From Kitasatospora sp. NBC_01266 (GTDB lineage: Bacteria; Actinomycetota; Actinomycetes; Streptomycetales; Streptomycetaceae), in NCBI RefSeq assembly GCF_036242395.1, contig NZ_CP108458.1:8060001-8124000 (forward strand): a stretch of 64,000 nucleotides of DNA, read 5' to 3'. This document shows positions 32,728 through 40,388 of the stretch, one piece after another. The translations under genes were made by a program, and so were the position numbers. The notes under the pieces are model-generated. The model was not told the origin of the DNA and did no database searches. It saw nothing but the letters and a program-made list of their open reading frames with translations. Numbering within the stretch: the first letter of the stretch is position 1; each line of letters opens with the position of its first letter.

Positions 32728-33189
32728 ATGCTGCGCAGACTGGTGATGGTCGTGGGAACCTGCTGCGCCGCCGGCGCACTGCTGGGCGCCGCGCCGACCG
32801 TGCCGCTGTTCGACCGGGCCCACCTCGAGGTGGTGCAGGAGGATCCCGACCCCACCCCGGCGGGCGGTCAGACCGTGGTCCGCGCGACCGCTGCCAACAC
32901 CGGCCCGGGGGTGGCCGGGAAGTTCACCGTGACCGTCACGGTGCCCGACGGCGCCACGCTCCAGCAGCCGAGCTTTCCGCAGGACTGCACCGTGACGCCC
33001 GACGGGCACAGCGTGAGCTGCCCCTTCCGCGCGGGGCTCCAGGCGGACCAGACGGCCACCGCCAGCGTGCCGGTGCAGCTCGACCCGAGTGCCTCCGGCA
33101 CCCTGACCGGTCAGGTGGCCGTCAGCAGCGCCGATGACCCGGACTCGACGAACCACACGGCCTCGTTCGCGATCCAGGTCACCGGCTGA
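32728..33189 (+). CDS. Small secreted protein with a DUF11/CARDB-like Ig fold
   Basis: The 153-residue protein has a signal peptide (MLRRLVMVVGTCCAAGALLGAAP) and one beta-sandwich domain: DPTPAGGQTVVRATAANTGPGVAGKFTVTVTVPDGATLQQPSFPQDCTVTPDGHSVSCPF, ending SSADDPDSTNHTASFAIQVTG. The pattern NTG...VTVTVPDG...C...SC is typical of DUF11/CARDB-like surface domains. The two Cys could pair. No cell-wall anchor is present, so it is released or loosely attached. GAGAGG 10 bp before ATG 32728; a GTG three codons earlier is an alternative. Confidence 0.75.
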   Translation: MLRRLVMVVGTCCAAGALLGAAPTVPLFDRAHLEVVQEDPDPTPAGGQTVVRATAANTGPGVAGKFTVTVTVPDGATLQQPSFPQDCTVTPDGHSVSCPFRAGLQADQTATASVPVQLDPSASGTLTGQVAVSSADDPDSTNHTASFAIQVTG

Positions 33190-33201
33190 CCGCGCGAACT
33201 G

Positions 33202-34674
33202 CTACCGGAACACCCGTACGTAGTCCGAGTCGAAGCTGATCGGGGCGGTGCCGACCGGGCCCGGGTGGAATGACCCGGAGCAGATCGACAGGTTGAGGAT
33301 CAGGTAGGCCGTCCAGTTCGCGCCGACGCCCTTGTGGTCCTCGAAGACGTCCACGCCGTTGACGTACCAGCCCACCGAGTCCGCGCCGTAGTGGGTGCCG
33401 ATGGTCACCCACTGGCCCGGCTGCACCGCGTCCTTGTTGTTCCAGTACTTCTGCGCGGGCTTGACGTGGTTGGTCAGCTCCAGCAGGTTCGGGTTGTCCG
33501 GGTGGTACTCGAAGGAGTCGATCTCGTTGCCGCCGTTGCGCCAGGTCCACAGGGCCGGCCAGGCGCCGAGGTCCTTGGGCAGCCGGACCCGGGTCTCGGC
33601 GTAGTCGCCGGTCTTGACCTTGAAGTTCTCGGCCGTGTTCTCCGTGGTGATCAGGCCGGTGTCCCAGGCCTTGCGACCGCTGCCCGGCAGGCTGAAGCCG
33701 CTCGGCTTCGCGGTGAGGGTGGCCACGCCGTTCGCCACCTTGACGCCGTTCGGGTCGATCCGGTCCAGCTTGTCGTCATCCGGGTTGTGGTTGCCGAACC
33801 GGTAGGCGCTGCTGTTGACCTTGTTCCACTTGGCGGGGGAGAGCGGGGCGTTGAACTCGTCCGACCAGATCAGACTGGCGCCCGGGATCGGCGAGGTGAT
33901 CACGGGCGCCGTGCCACTGACCACCAGGGTCTGTTCGGGGAGGTTGCGCCAGGTGCCGGCCTGGTCCTGGTAGAAGCCGAAGATGCGGTAGGTGCCGGCG
34001 GGGAAGCTGCGGGCGCCGGTGGTGAGGGTCAGCCCGCTGGGGCAGATCTGGGTGCTGCCGAGGCCGCCGGGGAAGTCGAGGTTGTCGCCGGCCTCGTTCC
34101 GCACGCCGATGCCGACCGCCTTGGCGGTGAAGCAGACGTTCGAGTGGACGGTCAGCTGCCCGGTCACCGGTGTGTCAGCGGTGGCGGTGGTGGGGGTGAG
34201 CTTGTCCCGGGTCACCACCGGGGTGGGGGTGCTGACGGTCAGGGTCTGTTCGGGGAGGTTGCGCCAGGTGCCGGCCTGGTCCTGGTAGAAGCCGAAGATG
34301 CGGTAGGTGCCGGCGGGGAAGCTGCGGGCGCCGGTGGTGAGGGTCAGGCCGCTCGGGCAGATCTGGGTGTTGCTCAGGCTGCCCGGGAAGTCGAGGTTGT
34401 TGTCCTTGGCGTCGCGCACGCCGACCCCGAGCGTCTTGACGGTGAAGCAGGAGCTCGAACGGACCGTCAGCTGCGCGGTGACGGGGGAGTCGGGCAGGGC
34501 GCTGGTGGGGGTCAGCCGGTCCTGGAAGACCTGGGGGGTCGCTCGGGTCCCGGCGTACGCGGGGCCGGCGGCCAGGGCGACCAGGAGAGCCAGGGCACCG
34601 GCGCTCGTGCTGGTGCGGGCGGGGTGGGAAGTGAGAGGCAGCACGGGCAGCTCCATGACGCCTACACGGAGCAT
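33202..34674 (-). CDS. Secreted glycoside hydrolase family 16 enzyme with two N-terminal repeat modules
   Basis: The 490-residue protein has an N-terminal signal (STSAGALALLVALAAGPAYA). Two ~105-residue modules follow, each with RDKLTP or QDRLTP, PVTxQLTV, SNTQICPSGL/GSTQICPSGL and the identical stretch TYRIFGFYQDQAGTWRNLPE. They look like secreted carbohydrate-binding or spacer domains with one Cys pair each. The C-terminal GH16 domain starts at SLIWSDEFNAPLSPAKWNKVNS and carries the catalytic ExDxxE as NEIDSFEYHPDN. GH16 enzymes cleave beta-1,3/1,4-glucans or galactans. Two ATGs (34674, 34656) are possible starts, neither with a clear ribosome binding site. Confidence 0.9.
   Translation of the reverse strand: MLRVGVMELPVLPLTSHPARTSTSAGALALLVALAAGPAYAGTRATPQVFQDRLTPTSALPDSPVTAQLTVRSSSCFTVKTLGVGVRDAKDNNLDFPGSLSNTQICPSGLTLTTGARSFPAGTYRIFGFYQDQAGTWRNLPEQTLTVSTPTPVVTRDKLTPTTATADTPVTGQLTVHSNVCFTAKAVGIGVRNEAGDNLDFPGGLGSTQICPSGLTLTTGARSFPAGTYRIFGFYQDQAGTWRNLPEQTLVVSGTAPVITSPIPGASLIWSDEFNAPLSPAKWNKVNSSAYRFGNHNPDDDKLDRIDPNGVKVANGVATLTAKPSGFSLPGSGRKAWDTGLITTENTAENFKVKTGDYAETRVRLPKDLGAWPALWTWRNGGNEIDSFEYHPDNPNLLELTNHVKPAQKYWNNKDAVQPGQWVTIGTHYGADSVGWYVNGVDVFEDHKGVGANWTAYLILNLSICSGSFHPGPVGTAPISFDSDYVRVFR
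33926..34032. repeat. 107 bp exact direct repeat in the GH16 gene, copy 1
   Basis: Identical to 34241-34347, offset 315 bp (105 codons). It encodes the TYRIFGFYQDQAGTWRNLPEQTL part of the second N-terminal module. Confidence 0.9.
34241..34347. repeat. 107 bp exact direct repeat in the GH16 gene, copy 2
   Basis: Second copy of the 107 bp identical block, in the first N-terminal module. Flanking module sequence is clearly diverged, including at silent positions, so the identity of this block points to gene conversion or a recent partial duplication. Confidence 0.9.
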
Positions 34675-34908
34675 GCCGGGTGTCCGGGCCGGGCCGGGAC
34701 CGGGAGTGGTCCCGTGCCCCGGTGGTCACGCCGCGACCCGAGGTCTCCGCGCTCCTGCCTGTCTGCGGTGAGCCGGGGCCGCCGGCGGGCAGGCAGGAGG
34801 TGGCAGCCCGACGGATCGTCCCGCCAGAGGCGGGCAAAACGTACGTTAAGCACCCATATGGTCACTCACAACTCGCGTCTGGCCGCACCGTTGGCCCCGT
34901 CGGTCCGG

Positions 34909-35469
34909 TCACCAGGACGGTCGGGTCCCGCCGGCCGTACGGGCCCAGCGGTCGGCGAGCAGGCCGAACAGCAGGTCGTCGGTCCACTCGCCCTTGAGCC
35001 AGGTGTACTCCGGACGTCGTCCCTCCACCAGGAAGCCGACCCGCTCGAGCAGCCGGGCGGAGCTGCGGTTGCGCGTATCGCACTCCGCCGAGACCCGGTG
35101 CAGGCCGCGCTGCTCGAAGAGCTCGCGCAGCACCGCCCGCACCGCCTCGGCGGCGTATCCGTGCCCCTGGTGCTCGGGAGCCAGCGAGAACCCCAGCTCG
35201 GCCTGGAGCAGGTTCTCGTGCAGGCACACGCCGAGGTCGCCGATCAGCCGGCCGTCCGCGCGCAGCTCGATCGCGTACTGGAACCAGCCCGGCTGCCCGG
35301 GGTCGCCCGCGGCGAAGCCCCGGACCAGCTCGGTGGCCTGGGCCGGCGTCACCGGCGCGGTCCAGCCCTGGTACCGCGCGACGGTCGGGTCGGAGCGGTA
35401 GGCGGCCAGTGCGGGGGCGTCCTCGGGGCGGAACCGGCGCAGGTCGAGCCGTGGGGTCTGGAGCAGCAT
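34909..35469 (-). CDS. GNAT family N-acetyltransferase (RimJ/RimL-like)
   Basis: The 186-residue protein reads MLLQTPRLDLRRFRPEDAPALAAYRSDPTVARYQGW, then IGDLGVCLHENLLQAELGFSLAPEHQGHGYAAEAVRAVLRELFEQRGLHRVSAECDTRNRSSARLLERVGF. This is the RimJ/RimL pattern. It acetylates an amino group on a protein N-terminus or small molecule; the actual target is unknown. Start at ATG 35469, where the conserved N-terminus begins. Confidence 0.9.
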   Translation of the reverse strand: MLLQTPRLDLRRFRPEDAPALAAYRSDPTVARYQGWTAPVTPAQATELVRGFAAGDPGQPGWFQYAIELRADGRLIGDLGVCLHENLLQAELGFSLAPEHQGHGYAAEAVRAVLRELFEQRGLHRVSAECDTRNRSSARLLERVGFLVEGRRPEYTWLKGEWTDDLLFGLLADRWARTAGGTRPSW

Positions 35470-35570
35470 GGAGCAGAGCCTGCCACTCACCGACCCGGGT
35501 CGGCCGCTGATTTTTCCGCCGCACGCTCAACCGGCCGGGTACCGCCCGGTTCGACGGAACTGATCGGCCG

Positions 35571-38057
35571 CTACTTCTCCTCCCGCGATCGGGCCCGGGC
35601 CGCTCGCCGCAGCGTGTCGAGCTGGTCCACCAGCCCGCGCCGGGCGGCCGGGACCAGGTCCGCACGGGCCAGGCAGGCCTCAGCCGCCCGGACGGTCCGC
35701 TCGGTGGCCGCGAAGACGGGGAAGCCGTGGTGGGTGAGCACCCGGGCCATCGCCGGGCCGCGCGCCGCGGTGGCGGCGGCCACCTCGTCGAAGTAGCGCA
35801 GCGTCAGGTCGCCCAGCAGCTCGGCCTGCTCCGACTGCCAGAGGCCCTCGGCCGTGGCGCCGGCCAGGTAGGCGGAGAGCTCGCCGTGGAAGAGCGCGTG
35901 CCAGGCGGCCTCCTTCGCGGCGAGCTGCGGCCGGGCCGCGCGGCAGCGGGCCGCGCCCTCCTCGCTGGTGGCGCTCGGGTCGCGGGCCAGCTCGGCGGCG
36001 ATCTCCGGCTCCTCCAGCGCGCCGAGCACGCTGAGCCGCAGCAGCAGCCGCCAGCGCAGGTCGGGGTCGAGCACCGGGCCGCCGGGGACGGTGCCGGCCG
36101 TCAGCCACTGGCGCAGCTCGGCGGTCTCTCCCGTGGTTGCGGTGGCGAGCAGGCCGCGCACGGCGACCAGCCGCAGGCCGCTGTCCTGCGCCTGGCCCTC
36201 GGTGCGGTGCAGCAGCGCGCGGTAGACGCCCGCCAGCACGGCGAGTCCCTGCGGGCGGCGGGCGGGCGGCAGGTAGCGATCGACCACGAAGTCGTGGGCG
36301 AAGGTGAGCACGGCCTGGATCAGGTGGACCGAGGTCTCGCCGGGCAGGTGGTCGGCGACCAGCTCCAGGTACTGGCTCGGCGTCAACTCGCCGTCCCTGG
36401 CCTGGTCCCGGGCCGAGGTCCAGAGCACGGACCGGGCCAGCTCCTCGGGGACGGTGCCCAGCGACTCCCGCACGCAGCGCCAGGACCGGTCGTCCAGGCG
36501 GACCTTGACGTAGTCGAGGTCGGTGTCGTTCACCACGGTCAGGTCGGCGGTGCGGACCCGCGCCCCGTCACCCGAGGCGGACAGCTCCAGCGGCTCGCGC
36601 GATTCCAGCGTCAACTCGCCGTCCGCGCCGCGCCGGTAGTGCCCGATGCTGACCAGGTGCGGTCGCAGCTGGCCGTCGGCGGAGTCGTGCCGCAACTGCT
36701 CGCCGTCCAGCCGCAGCGTGTCCACGCCGGTGGTGCGCAGCCACCGCTCGGCCCAGCCGTGCACGTCCCGGCCGCTGCTGGCGGCGAGCGCCCGCAGCAG
36801 GTCGTCCAGCGTGGCGTTGCCGAAGGCGTACTGCTCGAAGTACTGGTTGACGCCGGCCAGGAACTGCTCCTCGCCCAGCCAGGCGACCAACTGGCGCAGC
36901 GCGCAGGCGCCCTTGGCGTAGGAGATGCCGTCGAAGTTCTGCAGTGCCTGCGCGGTGTCGGTGACCCCCTCGGCGGCCACCGGGTGGGTGGAGGGGCGCT
37001 GGTCGGCGTCGTAGCCCCAGGTCTTGCGGGCGGCCCCGAAGCCGGTCCAGGCGCTGGAGAAGCGGGTGGACTCGGCGGCGACGGTGTAGCCCATGTACTC
37101 GGCGAAGGACTCGTTCAGCCACAGGTCGTCCCACCACTTCATGGTGACCAGGTCGCCGAACCACATGTGCGCCATCTCGTGGGCGATCACCATGGCGCGT
37201 TCCTCGCGCTCGGTGTCGGCCACGGCGGACCGGAAGAGGTACTCGTCGCGCAGCGTCACGCAGCCCGGGTTCTCCATCGCGCCGGCGTTGAACTCGGGGA
37301 CGAAGCACTGGTCGTAGCTGTCGAAGGGGTAGCGGGTGCGGAAGATCCGGTGGTAGTGGTCGAAGCCCTGCCGGGTGACCTCGAGGATCTCCGGCGCCTC
37401 CGCGTCCAGGTGGGCGGCCAGCGAGCGGCGGCAGTGCAGGCCGAGCGGGATGCCGTCGTGCTCGGCGTGCAGCGAGTGGAGCGGGCCGGCCACCAGGGAG
37501 ACCAGGTAGCTGCTGATCCGTCGGGTGGGCGCGAAGGTCCAGCGGCCGGCCTCGCCCGAGGTGGTGAGGCTGTTGCTCACCACGGTCCACTCCGGCGGGG
37601 CGGTGACCGACAGGGTGTGGACCGCCTTGAGGTCGGGCTGGTCGAAGGAGGCGAAGACCCGGGGGCCGTCGTCCAGGAAGGACTGGGTGTAGAGGTACTC
37701 CTCGCCGTCGGCCGGGTCGGTGTACCGGTGCATGCCCTCGCCGGTGTGCGAGTAGGCCATGTCCGCCTCGACGGTCAGCTCGTTCTCCGCCGCCAGCCCG
37801 GTCAGCGGGAACCGGCCCGCCGCCAGCGCCGTGACGTCCAACTCGGTGCCGTTGAGCAGCACGCGCAGCAGCCGGGCCGGCTTGACGTCCACGAAGGTCG
37901 CCGATCCCGGCTCGGCGCAGGCGAAGCGGATCACCGTGGTGGAGCCGAACACCTCGGCGCCCCGGGTGAGGTCGAGGTCGATGGTGGTGGTGCGGACGTC
38001 GATCAGGCGGTGGCGCTCGACGGCTTCGGCGCGCGTCAGTACGGAGGTCGCAGACAT
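35571..38057 (-). CDS. pepN: Aminopeptidase N, M1 family
   Basis: This 828-residue zinc aminopeptidase has the exopeptidase motif GAMENPGCVTLRDEYL and the zinc site HEMAHMWFGDLVTMKWWDDLWLNESFAEYMG (HExxH-x18-E), with the family Tyr in ISYAKGACALRQLV. A C-terminal ERAP1-like helical domain fills residues ~500-828. It removes N-terminal residues from peptides, mostly in the cytosol; no signal peptide. Length matches streptomycete PepN. It is divergent from the small kinase gene, with only ~75 bp between starts. Confidence 0.96.
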   Translation of the reverse strand: MSATSVLTRAEAVERHRLIDVRTTTIDLDLTRGAEVFGSTTVIRFACAEPGSATFVDVKPARLLRVLLNGTELDVTALAAGRFPLTGLAAENELTVEADMAYSHTGEGMHRYTDPADGEEYLYTQSFLDDGPRVFASFDQPDLKAVHTLSVTAPPEWTVVSNSLTTSGEAGRWTFAPTRRISSYLVSLVAGPLHSLHAEHDGIPLGLHCRRSLAAHLDAEAPEILEVTRQGFDHYHRIFRTRYPFDSYDQCFVPEFNAGAMENPGCVTLRDEYLFRSAVADTEREERAMVIAHEMAHMWFGDLVTMKWWDDLWLNESFAEYMGYTVAAESTRFSSAWTGFGAARKTWGYDADQRPSTHPVAAEGVTDTAQALQNFDGISYAKGACALRQLVAWLGEEQFLAGVNQYFEQYAFGNATLDDLLRALAASSGRDVHGWAERWLRTTGVDTLRLDGEQLRHDSADGQLRPHLVSIGHYRRGADGELTLESREPLELSASGDGARVRTADLTVVNDTDLDYVKVRLDDRSWRCVRESLGTVPEELARSVLWTSARDQARDGELTPSQYLELVADHLPGETSVHLIQAVLTFAHDFVVDRYLPPARRPQGLAVLAGVYRALLHRTEGQAQDSGLRLVAVRGLLATATTGETAELRQWLTAGTVPGGPVLDPDLRWRLLLRLSVLGALEEPEIAAELARDPSATSEEGAARCRAARPQLAAKEAAWHALFHGELSAYLAGATAEGLWQSEQAELLGDLTLRYFDEVAAATAARGPAMARVLTHHGFPVFAATERTVRAAEACLARADLVPAARRGLVDQLDTLRRAARARSREEK

Positions 38058-38133
38058 GGGGATCATGCTGCCTTATCCGCGCCGCCACCCGGGGGGCTAT
38101 GGCGGATCAGGGTGGGACGGACACGATGAGTCC

Positions 38134-38706
38134 ATGCTGCTGACACTGACCGGCGGGGCCGGCGCCGGAAAGACCACCCTGGCCACCGCGCTGGCCGCCA
38201 CTGCCGACGGGCGCACCGTGCGACTGCTGCACGGTGACGACTACTACGTCACCGATCGGGAGCAGGGGGTCTGGGCCCGCGACGAGGGCGGGACCTGGCG
38301 GCTGGACGTCGGCGATCCGCGCTCGATCGACGCCGAGCGTCTGGCGCTGGAGGTCGACGCAGCGCTGGCCGGGGCGGCGGTGGTCGTGCTGGAGGGGCTC
38401 TTCGCCGAGCGGGTCGTCCCGCGCACACCCGGCGCCCGGTTCGACGTCTTCGTCGACCTGCCGGCCGATCTGCGGCTGGCCCGGAAGATCCAGCGCAAGG
38501 TGCTGCGCGAGGGGTTCCCGCTGGAAGTCCTGCTGCGCAACTACCTGGAGCACCGCCGCGCCGCCCACGAGCGCCACATCGAGCCCGCCCGGCACCGCGC
38601 CGACCTGGTGGTGGACGGCGCGTGGGCACCGGAACCGCTGGCCCGGCAGATCTGGTCGGCGCTCGCGCCGGCGTGCGGAGAGGCGCTTGACCGAGTCACT
38701 GGTTAG
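38134..38706 (+). CDS. Uridine kinase-like P-loop NTPase
   Basis: The 190-residue protein has Walker A GGAGAGKTTLATALA at its start, LLHGDDYYVTDREQGVWARDEGGTWRLDVGDPRSIDAERLALEVDAAL, and Walker B-like VVVLEGLFAERVV followed by FDVFVDLPADLRLARKIQRKVLREGFPLEVLLRNYLEHRRAAHERHIEP. The DDYY and RNYLEHRRAAHERHIEP parts match the uridine kinase/phosphoribulokinase family. It phosphorylates a nucleoside or related small molecule (exact substrate unknown). Confidence 0.85.
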   Translation: MLLTLTGGAGAGKTTLATALAATADGRTVRLLHGDDYYVTDREQGVWARDEGGTWRLDVGDPRSIDAERLALEVDAALAGAAVVVLEGLFAERVVPRTPGARFDVFVDLPADLRLARKIQRKVLREGFPLEVLLRNYLEHRRAAHERHIEPARHRADLVVDGAWAPEPLARQIWSALAPACGEALDRVTG

Positions 38707-38714
38707 GCGCCATA
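38703..38714. promoter_or_regulatory. Candidate MarR half-operator upstream of marR
   Basis: TTAGGCGCCATA, 9 bp before the marR start and overlapping the kinase stop codon. It shares TTAGG-N2-CC with the better palindrome at 39299-39310. Confidence 0.5.
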
Positions 38715-38722
38715 TTACTTTC

Positions 38723-39244
38723 ATGAGTCAGCATGCCGATGATCCTGCCGCCCAGCCGACGCTGGATCAGGCCCGGCATCAGATCCAGCGCTACGGCCTG
38801 GCGGCCGATCCGCAGGCGGTGCTGGTCGCGGTGCGGCTGATGGCCGCCGGCGCCCGGCTCGGGCAGGCGGCCGAGGCGCACTTCGGCCGGTTCGGGCTCT
38901 CCGCCGGGCGCTACCGGCTGCTGGCCGACCTGGAGGACCACGGCGGCGAGAAGTCGCCGTCCCAGCTCGCGGCCGGGCTCGGGGTCTCCCGGGCCACGGT
39001 GACCGGCCTGGTGGACGGCCTTGAACGGGAGGGGCTGGTGGCACGGCGGTCCTCCCGGGAGGACGGGCGGGCCACCGTCGTGGTGCTGACGGCGCGTGGG
39101 GCCGAGCGGCTGCGGGAGATGGCGCCGGAGCACTTCGAGCGGCTGCAGGCGATGGTCGGCGCGCTGACCGAGGCCGAGTGCGGCCAGTTCCTCGAGCTGC
39201 TGGGCCGGATCGTGCGAGGGATCGGCGCGCTGACCGAGGAGTAG
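38723..39244 (+). CDS. MarR family transcriptional regulator
   Basis: The 173-residue winged helix reads AHFGRFGLSAGRYRLLADLEDHGGEKSPSQLAAGLGVSRATVTGLVDGLEREGLVARRSSREDGRATVVVLTARGAERLREM. The N-terminal ~35 residues are variable. There is no strong Shine-Dalgarno and a TTAGG-type site overlaps the promoter zone, so it is probably autoregulated. A second copy of the site precedes the degraded oxidoreductase gene downstream, the likely former target. Confidence 0.9.
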   Translation: MSQHADDPAAQPTLDQARHQIQRYGLAADPQAVLVAVRLMAAGARLGQAAEAHFGRFGLSAGRYRLLADLEDHGGEKSPSQLAAGLGVSRATVTGLVDGLEREGLVARRSSREDGRATVVVLTARGAERLREMAPEHFERLQAMVGALTEAECGQFLELLGRIVRGIGALTEE

Positions 39245-39260
39245 TCGGGTCGGACCTTGT

Positions 39261-39284
39261 GCCCCGCGGTTCTGCGGGGCTTTT
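39261..39284 (+). terminator. Rho-independent terminator after marR
   Basis: GCCCCGC-GGTTCT-GCGGGGC followed directly by TTTT: a canonical stem-loop with T-tract, 17 bp past the marR stop. Confidence 0.85.
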
Positions 39285-39298
39285 CCGCGGCGTAATAG

Positions 39299-39310
39299 TT
39301 AGGCACCTAA
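39299..39310. promoter_or_regulatory. MarR-type operator
   Basis: TTAGG-CA-CCTAA palindrome in an AT-rich stretch (GTAATAGTTAGGCACCTAAT), 21 bp before the ATG of the degraded oxidoreductase gene. The same TTAGG-N2-CC core is found before marR. Confidence 0.65.
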
Positions 39311-39331
39311 TTATAAATCCGGAGGTTACGC

Positions 39332-39587
39332 ATGCGCCAACAGGACGAGCGGACGAGCCGTCGTCGCTCCGGCGGACCGGTACGTCGAGCTGGCGCCGGA
39401 TCAGCTGCGCGCCCAGCTGGTCTCGCGGGGCGGGCTGCCCGGTTGGCTGGTCGACCACGTGGCGGAGATCCAGCAGCTCGCGGTGGCCAGGACCGAGCGG
39501 CCGACCGACACGGTCGCCCGCCTGCTCGGACGGGATCCGCGCGGCCTGGAGGCCTTCCTGGCCGAGCGCCTCGACCTGTTCCGCTGA
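39332..39587 (+). pseudogene. NmrA/NAD(P)H-binding oxidoreductase remnant, internally deleted
   Basis: A good ribosome binding site (GGAGG) and ATG at 39332 open a frame that makes no sense after a few codons. In another frame, from ~39380 to TGA 39585-39587, the sequence reads YVELAPDQLRAQLVSRGGLPGWLVDHVAEIQQLAVARTERPTDTVARLLGRDPRGLEAFLAERLDLF. This matches the C-terminus of NmrA/QorB-type NAD(P)H-binding proteins (consensus LPPEQLRAALVAAGLPEW.A..LVEL, PPRSFEEFARE). The Rossmann domain is deleted, with promoter, operator and start region kept. Three tandem 15 bp units (39575-39619) overlap and follow the stop. Confidence 0.7.
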
Positions 39588-39741
39588 GCCCTGTTCCGCT
39601 GAGCCCTGTTCTGCTGGGCCCGAGCGCCCCGGGGACCGTCTAGCCCGAGCGGGTGGACGGCCCCCGGGAGCTCGGGTGTCGGTCCCGCCGGTGCTGTTCG
39701 AGCAGGCGACCCTCGTCCGCAAGGAACGAGGAGAGCACACC

Positions 39742-40248
39742 ATGAAGATCCCGCACCATCCCCGGTCGAGCGCGCGTCGGCGGGCCCCGGCGCTGCTGCT
39801 CGCCGCGCTGGCCGTCGTCGCCGTCACCGGCTGTTCGAGCAGCTCGAGCAGCTCGACCCCCAAGGCGGCGGCCACCACCCCACCCGCCAGTGCCCCGGTC
39901 GGCGCTCCGAGCGCCGGAACCTCCGCGACGGGCTCCGCCGCCGCCTCCGCGAGCACCGGCACGAGCGTCACCGTCACTGAGAAGGAGTACTCGATCACCC
40001 CCTCGCAGACCCAGCTCGCGCCGGGTACGTACACCTTCGTCGCGGAGAACACCGGAACCGTCGTGCACGCCCTGGAGATCGCGGGGCCGGGGGTGAGCGC
40101 CACCCGGACCGACTCGATCCCGCCCGGCCAGCAGGCGAAGCTCACCGTCACCCTCCAGCCGGGCAGCTACGAGCTCTGGTGCCCGATCGACAGCCACAAG
40201 GCGCTCGGCATGGACACCCACATCCAGGTCGCCGGTAGCAGCTCCTGA
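39742..40248 (+). CDS. Cupredoxin-like copper lipoprotein
   Basis: The 168-residue protein has a lipoprotein signal ending LAVVAVTGC (lipobox VTGC), a Ser/Thr/Ala/Pro linker, and a C-terminal cupredoxin domain: YSITPSQTQLAPGTYTFVAENTGTVVHALEI, ending SYELWCPIDSHKALGMDTHIQVAG. The type 1 copper ligands His (VVHALEI), Cys (LWCPIDSH), His and Met (GMDTH) are all present. It should be anchored outside the cell membrane and carry electrons or copper. GAGGAGAG precedes the ATG. It is 140 bp upstream of the hydrogenase operon. A functional link is only a possibility. Confidence 0.88.
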   Translation: MKIPHHPRSSARRRAPALLLAALAVVAVTGCSSSSSSSTPKAAATTPPASAPVGAPSAGTSATGSAAASASTGTSVTVTEKEYSITPSQTQLAPGTYTFVAENTGTVVHALEIAGPGVSATRTDSIPPGQQAKLTVTLQPGSYELWCPIDSHKALGMDTHIQVAGSSS

Positions 40249-40388
40249 TCGCCCGATCGGCGGCAGTGACGCGCCGCTGTTCGGGGTACCGTCGCGGCCC
40301 TTCGTCCGGCCGAGGGGCGCATGGGGCTGCTATGAAGAAGCCTGAGCCCGTTTTGTCGGTCTCATCCCTTTTCTGAGGAGGCATCCTC

